Shown: piece after piece, positions 33,270 to 45,738 of the stretch
Position numbering within the stretch: the first letter of the stretch is position 1
Layout of the letters: the number at the start of each line of letters is the position of its first letter
Source: Dromiciops gliroides
Taxonomy: Eukaryota; Chordata; Mammalia; Microbiotheria; Microbiotheriidae
DNA: 64,000 nucleotides
Assembly: GCF_019393635.1 (NCBI RefSeq)
Contig: NC_057866.1
Coordinates: 7,179,723 to 7,243,722 of the forward strand
Direction of reading: 5' to 3'
Made by a program: the position numbers and the translations under genes
The notes under the pieces: model-generated
Seen by the model: the letters and a program-made list of their open reading frames with translations, nothing else
Database searches by the model: none
Told to the model about the DNA's origin: nothing

Positions 33270-34640
33270 CTGTGGGAGCCAGAAATGACCAAGGAGCAAA
33301 GTGATTAAAACGTGGCTGAGGATGAGCAGATGGAAGGGGAGCAGAACGCTTATTCGACAAATGTTTATTCATTCAGTCAACAACTATTGACCAAATGCCT
33401 CCTTTGTGTGGAGGGCTGTTAGGTGCTGTGAGGACAGGGAGACAGAAGCGGGGGGCGGGGACGCCAGGGAGTCAGCAGCCTTCCAGGAGAATGATGAGCC
33501 TGGGGTTCCTCTTTGAGGTGCCTTAGCTTGGTCCTTCACATCCTTCTGACCATGGACAGCGAGCCCGTTTGGCAGAGAAGGGCTTGAGGCACGGAGCGGT
33601 GACAGGGAATGCTGGTGGGCCCCAAGGATGGGAGCAGCCCTTCATGACAAGGGAGATAACGAGTGACTTAGGACGAGGGGTAAGGAGCTGGGTCCTCTGC
33701 AGGGAGATGTGAGAGATGAGATGTAGAGGCTGTCGTGAGGAGGTATGTGAGTAGATCATCCTGACCAGAGATCTCTAGTCCCTCCTGGGGGGGGGGGGTG
33801 AAGGTGATCCTGGGTGCCCAGGCAACTGCTGCCATGGAAGGGATTTTCCACAGGCCTGGTGCTGGCTCAGGTATCTCTTCAGGGACATGCAGAAGCTCAT
33901 CACCAGCTTGGTCCAACAGTGACTGACCTTCAGTGACCAATTGACCAGACATCTGGATGCAAATGTGGCCTTAGGCCCTGCACCATACAAAGAGAAGACC
34001 CCGGTTTACTTAATATGAACGCACCCAAGTAAGTGCAGTGTGTACGTATGGCTGAGGTAGTGTGAGGAACAGGACCTGCAGTGGCATCAGAGTGAGTCAG
34101 AGGTGAAAAGGGCAGGCAGGGCTGGCTCAGTGCTTTGGAGAGGGAGAGTGGGGAGGGTCGGCATGTCCGTGAAGCCGCTGATAGGGCAGGGGAGCTGCCG
34201 CCCAGTGTCTGAAGGGAGATCGAATTCAGCAAGACTGGAGGGGGGGCAGGATGTGGAGTGCCAGGCTGAAGACTGTGCCCTACCCCAGAGGCAGTAGGGA
34301 AAAGGTTTGGGGATCGGGAGGTGACGTGAATGGCCGAGCCAACAAGATAAGACAGTCTCCAGGCGGGAAGAGAAGTGAGGGGAAGCTGTGTGGGTGACGC
34401 CTTGGGAGGGGATGGTCTGTGGGGTCAGAGGCTAAGAAAAGGCCATTGGTGGGATCCGCTGAGACCCCTGCTGACCAGGAGAGGCTGCTTTCACTTAGCA
34501 GTGGGATCAGAAATCATGTTGAGGAGGGGGTGGAAGGAGAATTGAGGTAGCTGGGGGCAGGCAACCTTGTAACCCAAGGAAGCGAGTGCAGAAAAAGGGG
34601 AGCTCGAGACCCAGAAAACTGGAAGAAGGAGGTATGAAGA
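33270..34640 (-). mobile_element. Diverged L2-type LINE relics, minus
   Basis: Purine-rich plus-strand phrases such as 'ggcagtagggaaaaggtttg', 'atcaaacgtggctgagg'-like sequence and 'gaggctgctttcacttagca' resemble the antisense L2-type 3' region found at 52158-54990. The match is patchy, and parts may be unique DNA. A better L2 tail trace is at 33350-33440 (caaatgtttattcattcagt). Confidence 0.35.
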
Positions 34641-35804
34641 GCAGGGTAGGAAGGTTTGGCCCTTGGGGCCCTGGCCAGCCTGCCTGGAATGCAAGGTTCT
34701 GCATGGGCGTTTGTGCACGAGGGCAGACGGCCGTCCTCTGGAAAATGGCCCCAGAGAGTCGCTGCCTTCAGTCTGTCGTCCTGCTGCCCTTTGGGGTTGG
34801 GCTCTTCTAAACTTAGCAGAGCAGATCCCAGCCCTCTGCTGAAAGCCTTCCTGGCCTGGGTGGACCTGGCCAGGGTCACCCTCATGGCACCATGGCAGCC
34901 GTGGACTTGGATGCTAGTAAGGGAATGTCAAAAAGCCTTCCTCCGGGTGGAGTCAGCACCCCCTCTGTGGGGGTGGGCGGACTGGACCTGTGATTTAATT
35001 AGGGTGTGGAAGCCCTTCCCAGCCATGCAGCGCAGTAGCCTGGAGCAGGGGGGTCAGACTGGAGGGCTGCAGATTGACTTAGGAAGCTGCTCACTCACAC
35101 GTGATCTCTGTCGTGTTCTCATAAATGTTCAACATCTCCTAGTCCTATTGTTATCCGGGAGTTTTGAGGGCAGTGTTCAGGCCAGCTCCCTGGCCACTGA
35201 CCACTGAACCTCACTGCCTCTTGCTCACTATATGTGAAGTAAGGAGTTTGCCAATCTAGGGTCCCCAGATTTCTCAGCCTTCAGGAAGTCTGGCAGAGTG
35301 GAAGTCAGTAGGACAGCCTGGCCCAGCCCCGGGGTCTGGGAGGAGCCACTGCCTTCTGCCACTGCTGGGTAAACACGTCAGGGACAACCTGGTTGAGGTT
35401 GCCCCTTTCCTGTTTGGGGGGCTCGGTTTTGGTTCTGTTTTCAACCCACTAATGCCATCCGTGAAAGGAGGGGAGGGAGATTGTCATTGGCCAGGAGGAC
35501 GGTCACTCTGAAGGCACAGGGGCAGGAATGGGAGAAGTGAAAGCTGGGGACCAGACCCGTATCAGTGACCTTTCTGACTGGCAAGATGGATTGCATCAAG
35601 TCCAAAGTCTAATGCCTCGCTTTCTGAGCTCTCCCTGTTGTGGCCTCAACCTGTCTCTCCAGCCTTCCTTCCCACTAGGCATCACCTTGGTCTTCCCTCC
35701 ACCTCGGCCACCCACAGGGACAGTCACACCCCTGACTCTCACCTGCAAGTGAGATCCCTAGTGCTCCCTCTCTCAGTTGACTTGCAGGTCATCATGGCCT
35801 CTGC

Positions 35805-35850
35805 TCTGGCGTGTGTGTGCGTGCACGTGTGTGCGTGCACTTCCCCCGAC
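35805..35850 (+). repeat. Alternating purine-pyrimidine (GT/GC) run
   Basis: 'gcgtgtgtgtgcgtgcacgt' continuing as 'gtgtgcgtgcac' is an alternating pattern that favours Z-DNA. It precedes an L2-type tail (35850-35940). Confidence 0.7.
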
Positions 35851-35951
35851 TACACTTTTATCTGTGAGGGTGGGAACCCTGTGCTTGTTACTCCTCTCCT
35901 GGAACTCTCACAGTGTTTACCTGGCCCATGACAGGTGATTGGTGAATTCTT

Positions 35952-36090
35952 TTTTTTTTTTTTTTTAGTGAGGCAATTGGGGTTAAGTGACTTGCCCAGG
36001 GTCACACAGCTAGTAAGTGTTAAGTGTCTGAGGCCGGATTTGAACTCAGGTACTCCTGGCTCCAGGGCTGGTGCTCTATCTACTGCCCCA
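35952..36090 (-). mobile_element. CORE-SINE with 15-bp target-site duplication
   Basis: Minus-strand copy between GATTGGTGAATTCTT at 35937-35951 and 36091-36105. The last bases of the head (cacctagctgcc) are missing. Confidence 0.95.
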
Positions 36091-36704
36091 GATTGGTGAA
36101 TTCTTACTGAATGGATTCAGTCCATAAGCATCTGCTGCATACCAGGGACTGGGTCACACTGGGAATACAAAGACAGAGATGGATTGGCCACTTTGAGGAG
36201 ACCGCATTAGAAATCTGCCCAGGATACGTATAGATTCAACACAAGGTGATTTCCAGGGGGAGGCTCCAGCATCTGCCGAAGTAGGGAAGGCCGGTAAAGC
36301 CCTGTGGACTACCCCCAATCCGCAGGGGCCCCAAGGACCCACTTCTGGGGGGCGAGAGCCAGAGACCTTTGCAGCTGAGCGGTTGTGTGTCCTCCCTTCC
36401 CTCTCCCCACCAGTGTCTTCTCAAGCTTCCCTTTTCCCAAGTGGGAAGCCCACAGTTTATGCATTTTATGCCAGGTGGTCAGTTACTACTGGTTGATTGT
36501 TTCTCTCACATTACTTTCCCTCCTGTGCTACGTCACGGCTCACTGATGTGCCAGCTCCGTCCATCCGCGTGGCAGTCATTGAAGAGCAGCATGGAAGGCA
36601 GTGTGCATTGAGAATTATTGAAGGGAGGTCAAGCAGCACCCCCCCCAACTTCTTAGATGACTTGAGGGTGGCTAAGGGGCACCAGAGGCCTTACAGCACC
36701 AGGC

Positions 36705-36905
36705 CTCAAGTCAGGGAGACTCATCTCCCTGAGTTCAAATCCGGCCTCAGACACTTACTAGCTGGGTGACCCTGGGCAAGTCACTTCACCTTGTTTGCCT
36801 CCGTTTCCTCATTTGTAAAATGAGCTGGAGAAGGTAGTGGCCGACCTCTCCAGGATCTCTGCCGAGAAAACTCCAAGCAGTGTCACAGAGAGGCGCGTCC
36901 TGACA
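36705..36905 (+). mobile_element. Longer CORE-SINE family, plus
   Basis: 'tcaagtcagggagactcatc', 'actagctgggtgaccctggg', 'tttcctcatttgtaaaatga', 'ctctgccgagaaaactcc': same family as 29396-29600. Confidence 0.82.
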
Positions 36906-36997
36906 GCGCAGACCCGCAGTGACAGTAAGACAGCAAACTATTTTCTGCTGGTCTTTGTTGCCGCAAATTACTTCAGAAAACTTAAGAACCACTGGCT

Positions 36998-37146
36998 TGG
37001 GGCGGCTAGGTGGCACAGTGGTTAGAGCACCGGCCCTGGAGTCAGGAGGACCTGAGTGAGTTCAAATCCGGCCTCAGACACTGGCACTTACTAGCTGTGT
37101 GACCTGGGCAAGTCACTTAACCCAATTGCCTCACTAAAAAAAAAAA
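36998..37146 (+). mobile_element. CORE-SINE with perfect 14-bp target-site duplication
   Basis: Plus-strand copy between AAGAACCACTGGCT at 36984-36997 and 37147-37160. 'gagt' is duplicated in its middle (cctgagtgagttc). Confidence 0.96.
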
Positions 37147-37576
37147 AAGAACCACTGGCTGGTGCCCAGGTGCGCACAGCACTTTCTGGGTGTGATCTGC
37201 CAGATCTTGGCGGCAGCCTGGGGGGTGGTGTGCGCACCTTATTCCCATTTTACAGATGAGGTGGAGGCTTAGAGAGTCCTGAGGGCCGTGCCCAGGGTCA
37301 CAGAGTTGGGCGGTGTCTAAGCTTGGGACTGACCACGGTCTTCCCGACTCCATCCACCACCATGCTGAGCTGCCGCTGGTGACTTCATATGTAAAGTCGG
37401 GGTGATCTCCAGACACCCTGGGGGCCCCCCAGAGTGAGCAGTGAGGTCACGTGCTTTGGATTCTGGCCGTGGAATGATGTCGCCAGGCTGTCCACACCTT
37501 TCCAAGGCAGGCTTTGTTACGCGCCATGCCCTCTCGCCGGCAGAATGCCTCGTGTCTGAGCCCGGCCAGCCACAAG

Positions 37577-37743
37577 ATGCGGGCAGCCATCGCCTTCCTG
37601 CTGCTCTCTTTCCTTGTCCTCGTCCTTATCAGAGAACCAGATTTCCTCCCTGAAAGAGAGCCAGGCCCGGGTGCCTCCTGGTGCAGCCAGTCCAGAGTGA
37701 AGAGCAATGCAGACAAGCTTGCGGAGACCAGGCCAGGGCAGAG
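37577..37743 (+). CDS. C11orf24: Candidate signal-peptide exon of C11orf24
   Basis: ATG at 37577 opens MRAAIAFLLLSFLVLVLI, a good signal peptide, followed by about 37 residues rich in charged and Pro residues, then a consensus donor CAGAG|GTGAGT after 37743. Upstream acceptors are CTTTCCAAGGCAG (exon from 37511) or CTCTCGCCGGCAG (exon from 37544). With the first, an in-frame ATG at 37526 would add 17 residues. Human C11orf24 begins MWTALVLIWIFSLSLS, similar in layout (hydrophobic from residue 3, Ala at 4) but not closely alike. The exon ends in phase 2, whereas the last exon's first credible frame needs phase 1, so another small exon, a base error, or a wrong assignment must be allowed for. 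Confidence 0.45.
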
Positions 37744-37983
37744 GTGAGTGGATGCTCCTCCTCCGAGAGCCTGGGCATGGGGCGTGCCCATTCCTCTGTC
37801 CCTTCCTCCCTCCTGTGCCATAACAGAAAGGGAGCTGACTGACTCTGGAGGCAGGGGGCCCAGGGCCCGGGTTCAAAATCCATCTCTGAACTTCGGGCAA
37901 GTTTGCTGGACTTCCATGGGCCTGTGGAGGCCTGCACTAGGTGCTCTCTGAGGCTGAGGTCCCCTGTCCTGTTTGCTCATTTG

Positions 37984-38142
37984 TTTTTTGGGTTTTTTTT
38001 TTTTTTTGTGAGGCAATTGGGATTAAGTGACTTGCCCAGGGTCACACAGCTAGTAAGTGTCAAGTGTCTGAGGCTGGATTTGAACTCAGGTCCTCCTGAA
38101 TCCAGGGCCGGTGCTCTATCCACTGCACCAACGAGCGGCCCA
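37984..38142 (-). mobile_element. CORE-SINE with perfect 13-bp target-site duplication
   Basis: Minus-strand full copy between GTTTGCTCATTTG at 37971-37983 and 38143-38155. Confidence 0.95.
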
Positions 38143-38274
38143 GTTTGCTCATTTGCAAAGTGGGCAACGTTTTTGCACTCCTTGATACCCAGGGATGTTA
38201 GGAGGAAAGTCCTTAAGTCCTTTGGGGCCATGTTATGTTGACCTCAGCTCCGTTTTCTAATCTCTCCCTCTCTT

Positions 38275-38395
38275 TCAGTAGCAAACATTTATAAAGTCCC
38301 TGTTAGGTGCCAGGCATTGCACTAAGTGCTGGCATTCGATAACAACAAAGACAGGCCCTGCCTTCTGGGAGCTTACAGTCTAATGGAGGAAGACG
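38275..38395 (-). mobile_element. L2-type LINE 3' tail, minus
   Basis: 'agcaaacatttataaagtcc', 'gtgccaggcattgcactaag', 'gagcttacagtctaatggag' form the inverse L2 3' end. Confidence 0.75.
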
Positions 38396-39949
38396 AGACA
38401 CAGGAGGAGGTCTGGAGCGCTCGGTCCAGAATGCTCGTGGCTGATGAGACTTTCCTGGGGCCTTGGAACAGAGTCAAACAGCAGCGCCCCCCAACCTGCC
38501 AGCCAGGATCCTGCCCGATGTGCTGTGTTCCACTCCCATGTCCTCCCACCTCTGAAAGGGAAAGGAGGGTGGGCCATTCACTCACATCTTCCCTGGCACC
38601 TAGCTCGGTGGTTCTAACGACCTAAAGTTTTATCTCCTGTAAAGCAGCCTGGCATCTCTGGTGTACCAGGCGCCTTGTCCCAAATCCACACGGGTGGGGG
38701 CCTGTTTGACCGGATGACGACATGCATGTCCTTCAGCTTCCCTGTTAGACTAGAAGCACCGTCAGGGCAGAGACTGGGCCTGATCCCCCATCTTTGTCCT
38801 CCTTTATTGGATGCGCCTTGTCTAGCTTTGGTGGTGGCAGGACGGGGGGCGGCGCGCATACACAATGCATCAGAACTCTGGCACGGCCTCAATTCGGTTC
38901 AGAGCAGTTTTCACTTTGCCTGGAGATGCAGTGGGGCCGGGGAAGTGGAAAACCAGGAGGGTTCCCGGCCCCTGTGGCCTGAAGCACCAGCAAAGCTTCC
39001 TGGCTCCCCAGGGAGACCTAAGGCTGGTGTCTGTCTGTGCGTCCCCCTCTGGGGCCTTTGTGGCCTTTCCAGCAGTGACCTTTGGGGGCTGGGGTGGGGG
39101 AGGGTCTTCTGTCATTTGTTCTTTGCACCTCTGGGCCAGAAGGGCTTTCCCTTAGCCCCGGCCTGGGTCTCTGCATTTCTCGTAGGTCATCTTTTCTGCA
39201 GTTTGTCCACAGAGGAACCAAGACATTGCATCGTCCTAGACTGTCCCCAGATGCCTGTGTGCCATCGTGCCAAACGTCAGGATATTCAAGAACTGGTCAC
39301 AGGTACCTGGGGCTCCTGAGGGATTCTGTAAAAAGTCTAGTGAGGCCCAAGAGAGCCGGGGTTGTGTGGCTGACCCAGGGCTTTCCAGGTCAGGACTTGG
39401 GCCCTCCTCCTAAGAGATGGCTAGCGGCACAATTGAGAGGAGGAGGAAGCAGCATCTCAGCAACCCACAGTCTCTGTAGGGGACCCCAGAGTCTTGGTAG
39501 GCTCTTATGGGGCCATTGTTGGCAGGAGTCACTTCAGGGGTTCATTTGGGTCTGACCCGGCCTGGCCTTCTGAGTGCCCTGGGCCTCAGTTTCTCTGTAA
39601 ACAGGCTTTAAGTCTTCAGAAAGAGTGTTCTCTTAAAAGGTCTTGCATTAAGACTTTCTGTAAAACAAAGCCACCATTCCTCAGTGTGTTTGCTTGCTAG
39701 TGTCAGGGTTTTGAACTTTGAGTTATCATGAAGCGAGGCACACATTTACATTCAGCTGCGCCTCGGGATCGGAGCTGGTGTTGGAGTGATGGAGTGGTGC
39801 TGGCCTGCAGAGGCACAGTCCCTAGAGCTTACAGCCGTCAGGGGGGCATGGGGGGTCTCTACACACCCACACACCTAGTGCCTGGCACCATGCAGACGCT
39901 CAGGGCATCCATGCGCGCTTTCTCGCTCGAAAAGTCAGTGCAGGTGATT

Positions 39950-40330
39950 GGGAAGTGTGGGGGAGGGAGCCAGATGAAGGAAGGCTTGACAGAGCGCAAG
40001 GGGAAATGTTCTCGTCTGGTGGCCGGCCGGCATGAGAGGCAGGTTGAGGCCAGGGGTGAATCAAGGCTCAAATGCCAGAGAAGGGGGCTTGTGTTTGGTC
40101 CTACGGGTAACGAGGTTTATCTGGTGTTTACTGGAGATGAAGTACACAGACCTGCTTTTGACAAAAGTGGACCAGGGCAGAGGGAGGCCTAAGGAAGGGA
40201 GGCCCCTAAGGGTTCTGTCCAGGTGAGAGGGGACGAGGCCTGAGCTGGGGAGTGGAGAGAAGAGGCTGGATGCCTGAGGTGTCACCAAGACCCCCCAACC
40301 TGACCAGAGGCGAGGGATAAGGGAGAGGGA
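39950..40330 (-). mobile_element. L2-type LINE relic, minus
   Basis: 'cttgtgtttggtcctacggg' and 'agggaggcctaaggaaggga' resemble the segment after the RT in the antisense L2 pattern. Diverged. Confidence 0.4.
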
Positions 40331-40384
40331 AGAGTCAAGGGGACCCCTAGGCAAGTCTGAAAAACAACTGAACAAAAATCATCC

Positions 40385-40585
40385 TGATTGGCAATATGTT
40401 TAGCGTGAGTGTACTGCACACCCTATATCAGATCGCTTGCTGGCTTCCAGGAGTGGGGAGGGAAAGGAGGGAGACACATTTAGAACTCAAAATCTTAGAA
40501 AAATGACTGTTGAAACTGGCTTTATGTGTAATTGGAAAAATATAATTACTGTAAAGTGGGGAAAATAAATAATCAAGTTTTAAAA
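40385..40585 (+). mobile_element. L1 3' UTR end
   Basis: 'tatatcagatcgcttgctgg', 'agaactcaaaatcttagaaa', 'ctggctttatgtgtaattgg' and an A-rich end match the L1 3' terminus. Confidence 0.75.
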
Positions 40586-40639
40586 GGGTAATGGTGATAA
40601 CAGTCACCATAACTGATGATGAGAGACATTCATGGAACT

Positions 40640-40840
40640 CGACACACCTTGTTCTCTCATTTAAGTCTTACGGCAACTTTGGGAGTGAAGTGCGTGAAGT
40701 TTCCCCTTTTACAGGTAAGGACAATGAGCTGAGAAAGGTTGGGTGACTTGCCAAAAGGTCACACAGTTAGTATCTGAGGAAGGTTTTGAAACCCAGGTCT
40801 CCTGATTCCAAGTCCATCACTCTATTCTACTGAGCCTCTC
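40640..40840 (-). mobile_element. MIR-type SINE relic, minus
   Basis: 'gttctctcatttaagtctta', 'gacttgccaaaaggtcacac', 'aacccaggtctcctgattcc' in antisense MIR order. Confidence 0.75.
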
Positions 40841-40904
40841 GAGGAGGCTGAGGAGAGAATCAAGAGAGCAATATTGTGAAAACTCAGAAGGAAAAGCATA
40901 TCTA

Positions 40905-41240
40905 GGAGTATTAGATTATAAGCTCCTTGAAGGCAGGAACTACCTTTTCCCTTGTTTTGTATCCTAGCACTTAGTACAAACCTGGCACATAGTAGGTGCT
41001 TTATAAATGTTTGTTGAATGAAGTAAAGAGTGATTCCACAGTGTCCAGGGCTACAGAGAGGCCAAGGAGGACCAAGACTGGGAGAAGGTCATCAAGGAAG
41101 AGAGAGTAGAGATGAGAGAAGAGGGCCTGGGACAGTAGGAGAAGAATCCATAAGGGTGAATGCTGGGCACAAAGAATGTGGTTGTTCAGCAGAGTAGGCA
41201 CTGCCAGAAAGGAAGGAAGGTTTGGAAAGCCGGGTTTGCT
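40905..41240. mobile_element. L2-type tail (plus) followed by an L2-type body fragment (minus)
   Basis: At 40905-41020 'ataagctccttgaaggcagg', 'cacatagtaggtgctttata' form a plus L2 tail. At 41030-41170 'gctacagagaggccaaggag', 'gaagagggcctgggacagta' read as antisense L2-type RT sequence. Confidence 0.6.
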
Positions 41241-41304
41241 GTGGCTAATTGAGAACTGATTGGGTTTTTTTCACCAACTTCCTTTTTTTTTTTTTTTTTT
41301 TAAG

Positions 41305-42350
<1,046 letters not shown>

Positions 42351-42870
42351 GGGGTGGAGACACACTAAGGGGTTTTAATTTGTCTGAGGAATGATTCAAG
42401 TCTTTGGAACTATTTCCTCTCTTTTTCAGTTTGCCTATAAGACCAAACCAAGTGCTTCCAAATTATTTTGGTGCAATTTAGGAGAAATGCCAGCTACTTC
42501 AAGGGATTTAATTTTATATCTAATTCCATATTACTAAGAATTGCTGCTTGTTCATTGTTATTTTTAAATCATGTTGACCAAGGGCCAGGCCAGGCAGCAA
42601 TCATTGAACGAGATCGGGTGGTGCTTCCAGAAACCCTGTTGGTTGCTTCCTCTTGTTCTGTCATTTTTAATATAGTGCTCAGAATGCCAGCAACCAAGTT
42701 TGTGGGGTTTCTGACGGACTTTTTTTTTTTTCCTGAGCTTAATTATATTTATGTAATAATACAGTGTGCTGCCAACCTCCATTGAAGTCAGATCCTTTTG
42801 GAGATGTATAATGAGTAATATGGTTTATTTTTATAAACTCCCATTTAATAAAACACAAGATCCTGAAGAG
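42351..42870 (+). other. C11orf24: C11orf24 3' untranslated region
   Basis: The sequence after the TGA at 42348-42350 is AT-rich and largely free of repeats up to the AATAAA at 42847, about 500 bp, a plausible compact 3' UTR. The cleavage point is estimated at 15-25 bases past the signal. Confidence 0.7.
42847..42852 (+). terminator. C11orf24: Polyadenylation signal AATAAA of C11orf24
   Basis: First canonical AATAAA after the stop codon (catttAATAAAacac), about 500 bases into the 3' UTR. Confidence 0.75.
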
Positions 42871-43608
42871 GCTACCGTTTCCTGGCCACTTATTTTGACT
42901 TTTAGTTTTCTGACTCCTTGCATTGGCGAGGTCATCCCTGGGACAGCCAGGAACATGGCACACAGGGAACACGTCGCAAATACTTGCTGTCTGTCTGGCT
43001 GGAACCGTGGGACACTTAGGAAGTGTCGAGAGGCTTTGCGCCCTCGGTGTGAGCCTAAGTGATGTCACACCCGGCATGGAGGTGAAGGCAGGACCCTTGA
43101 CTCAGGATACAGAATATCGAATCCTGCTGGAGACATGATTCATTTGGACGTCTCCTTGTTTCTCCATTACCTGGCCCAATTGCCCCCGCTCAGCCCTTCT
43201 CAGCCCAGACTTTTCTCTACAGCTTCTTGAGACATCTGTGTCTCCCTGGTTCCTAGCTCCAGTCCATGTAACGCCTGCAGGCTTCTCTGATTTCTCTAGA
43301 CCTGAGTCTTTACTCGTTCATTCTCTTGGCCTTCTTGTCCCATGCCCTCCCCGTCTCCCTCGAGTCTTCCTTGTTGAGTCCGATACGTTCAGCCTGTCTT
43401 GATTTCACTCCCCGCCCCCCCACTTTCATCCCAGAATCCTAAATGATTTAAGTGTGAATTGGATTGAATTAAATGGTAATGCCAGAAGGGATTTTGAGAT
43501 CATTTAGTCCAAATTAGAATTTGGTAGATGAAGACACTTGAGCCCAGTTGACCAAGACCAAGAAGCAAATTAGTTGTTGTCATTTATCCTTTTACAATGA
43601 GCAAGCTA

Positions 43609-43755
43609 GGGGGCAGCGAGGTGGCGCAGTGAATAGAGGAGTCAGGAGGACCTGAGTGCAAATCCGGCCTCAGACACTTAACACTTACTAGCTGTGTGAC
43701 CCTGGGCAAGTCACTTAACCCCAATTGCCTCACTAAAACAAACAAACAAACAAAA
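43609..43755 (+). mobile_element. CORE-SINE with target-site duplication
   Basis: Plus-strand copy between AATGAGCAAGCT (43597-43608) and AATGAGCAAAGCT (43756-43768). The middle 'agcaccggccctgga' block is shortened. The tail is (CAAA)n. Confidence 0.92.
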
Positions 43756-43829
43756 AATGAGCAAAGCTGGTGGCCATGAGTAAAGGTGTGTGTGGGGGGG
43801 GGGGGGCGGGGATGGGTGCAGGAGGTGTG

Positions 43830-44600
43830 TTGAGAAGAACAACAAGGTCTGGCCTCATGATGGGAAGTAGTGGAGCCAAGGACACCGCCAAGGTTTTAAC
43901 CAGTGAGAGAGGAAGATGGCAGCGCCCTCGGCAGACTCAGCAAGTCAGGAAGAATGGTGGAAAGGGGCGGGATGTTTTGTCTTTGACACACTGAAAAACC
44001 CACAAGACGTCCCCTTCAAAATGTCCACTGAGGCCAGTGCTCAGGGGAGAGGCTAGGGCCAGATAGCGAGATGCAGAAAGATGGTCATTAAAGCCGTGTG
44101 AACCAACGAGGTTGCCAAGAGGGTATAGCAGAGAGGAGGAGAGGTCACAGCCAGACACCCAGGGTCAGGGGAGAGGAGGAGGGGGGCTTAGGCCGACACC
44201 CAGGCTCGGGCTGAGATATGGACAGTGATTGAACAAGACAGAAGGTGCTTCAGGTGGAAGGAGAATTGAGAGATTCACAAAGAGCAAAAGAGCAGAGTGT
44301 TGAGGGTGAGAATGTGGCCAACAGTGTTAGGAGCTCTGCGGGGTTGAGCCTTCAGGTTTGGCCCTGTGGTGGTCACCGCTCACTTTGGAGAGAGCCATTT
44401 TCAGTTGAGTGATGGGCAGAGATCTGGATGGTTGGAGAAGCAAGCAGGGAAGTGGAGGCCAGAAGGGTTTGGCTCTGGAAGGAATGAGAGATAGGGGAGA
44501 ATAATGTGAGGGGAGAGTTTTGTTCTGATTTTGGGAGGGGGCTGGAATGAGGAAGGAACCAGCAGTAAAGGGAGAGATGAAGAGGATCCAGTCTGCCGGA
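43830..44600 (-). mobile_element. L2-type LINE relic (RT region), minus
   Basis: The minus strand reads GNLVGSHGFNDHLSA (about 44040-44110), the remnant of L2-type RT just before its YADD box, within a C/T-rich coding-like strand. Numerous breaks. Confidence 0.65.
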
Positions 44601-44624
44601 GAGAAGAGGGGATTGTGGTAGCAT

Positions 44625-44765
44625 CCCCACCTAAATCCTGGCTCGACCATTCACTATCTGGGTGACTGGGCAGCTCCTCTCCCTCTCTCAGCTTGTTTCC
44701 TCTCCTGTAAAATGAGGGAATTGTCCTAGATGACCTCTATGACCTTTCAAGTCTAGATCAATGGT
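44625..44765 (+). mobile_element. MIR-type SINE relic
   Basis: 'aaatcctggctcgaccattc', 'gggtgactgggcagctcctc', 'tcctgtaaaatgagggaatt' follow the MIR core order. Confidence 0.65.
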
Positions 44766-45015
44766 TCCAATCATTTGGAGGGTGAGCCCTCACGCAGGGG
44801 ACACAGTGCTTTACACCCAGCATAGATAGGTATCGAAGTGGGTTAAAGAATCCAGCCAGCATCTGTCCCAGGAAGGACAACACGTTGACCTGGGGTCGGG
44901 ACTCGGAGGAGTAGGGGGTCCTGAAAGAAGAAGCAGAAATGCTTAGGGAGGTGGGCAGCACCTCAGTGACATTCCAGGGGGATTCTCCATTCTACCCATT
45001 CCAACCGTGATCATA

Positions 45016-45738
45016 CAGGCATACCTCAAAGATACTGCAGGTTTGGTTCCAGACCACCACAAGCAAGCAAATCACACGAATTCTTTGGTTTCCCAGTGCA
45101 TATAAAAGTTCTGTTTACACTGTACTGTAGTCTGGTAAGTAGGCAATATTGTATTATGTCTAAAAATTGTACGTAATTTAAAAATACTTGATTGCTTAAA
45201 ATGAAAAAAGAATGCTGACCATCGTCTGAGCCTGTCATCTCTTTGCCTCAATGCTGAGGGTTACCGAAGGTTGGGGAGGTTTGCCTCACTGCATAATTCT
45301 TCCTTTCACAAAAGATTTCTCCGCCGTGTGTGATGCTGTTTGAGAGTAGTTTACACCGTGTAGAACTTCTTACAAAACTGGAGTCAATCCTCCCAAACTG
45401 CTGCTGTTTTATCAACTAAGTTTATGGAACATTCTTCAATATGGTTGTGTCTCAGACAGCAGAGAGGCCTGAGGAGGGGAGAGGGATGGGGAATGGCAGG
45501 CCAGTACACACACAGCATTTACCCACATCTCACATGGGCGTGGTTTGTGTCTCCCCAAAGCAATTAGGATAGCAGCATCAAAGATCTCCGATCCCAGCCG
45601 AGAAAGTCTGAAATATTGTGAGAATTACCAAAATGTGACACAGACGCGATATGAGCACATGCTGCTGGAAAAAGGTGCCAATAGACGCAAGTCAACATGG
45701 GGTTGCCGCAACCTTCAGTTTGTAAACAACAAATTGTA
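45016..45738 (+). mobile_element. Tigger1-like DNA transposon with large internal deletion
   Basis: The left end CAGGCATACCTCAAAGATAC follows a TA and matches the Tigger1 terminal inverted repeat. 'ttggtttcccagtgcatata', 'actgtactgtagtctggtaa', 'gaatgctgaccatcgtctga', 'ttcacaaaagatttctccgc' follow the Tigger1 order. Near 45440 the sequence jumps from 'aactaagtttatggaacatt' to the far-end part (atggttgtgtctcagacagc … aattaccaaaatgtgacaca … ttgccgcaaccttcagtttg), so most of the pogo/CENP-B-like transposase is gone. The right inverted repeat has decayed. Tc1/mariner superfamily, pogo group. Confidence 0.93.

Larger units (their letters stand above)
23347..37510 (+). other. C11orf24: Intron between the C11orf24 first exon and the candidate signal-peptide exon
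   Basis: About 14 kb without recognisable coding exons. It holds L2 and L1 pieces, several SINEs, a poly(C) run and an inverted-end element, all listed separately. Unassigned, apparently unique stretches include 23960-25400, 30200-30780, 31800-33200 and 34650-35800; I see nothing conserved in them by eye. Confidence 0.5.
37744..41304 (+). other. C11orf24: Last intron of C11orf24
   Basis: It runs from GTGAGT at 37744 to a run of 19 Ts (41283-41301) and AAG at 41304. It contains a young SINE, L2-type and MIR relics. The stretch 38400-39700 shows no repeat or exon that I can name. Confidence 0.5.

Noticed and set aside
34886-34920. MAPWQPWTWML followed by GTAAGG, also considered as a C11orf24 start exon
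   Set aside because: It starts like MWTAL but lacks a hydrophobic core before the donor.
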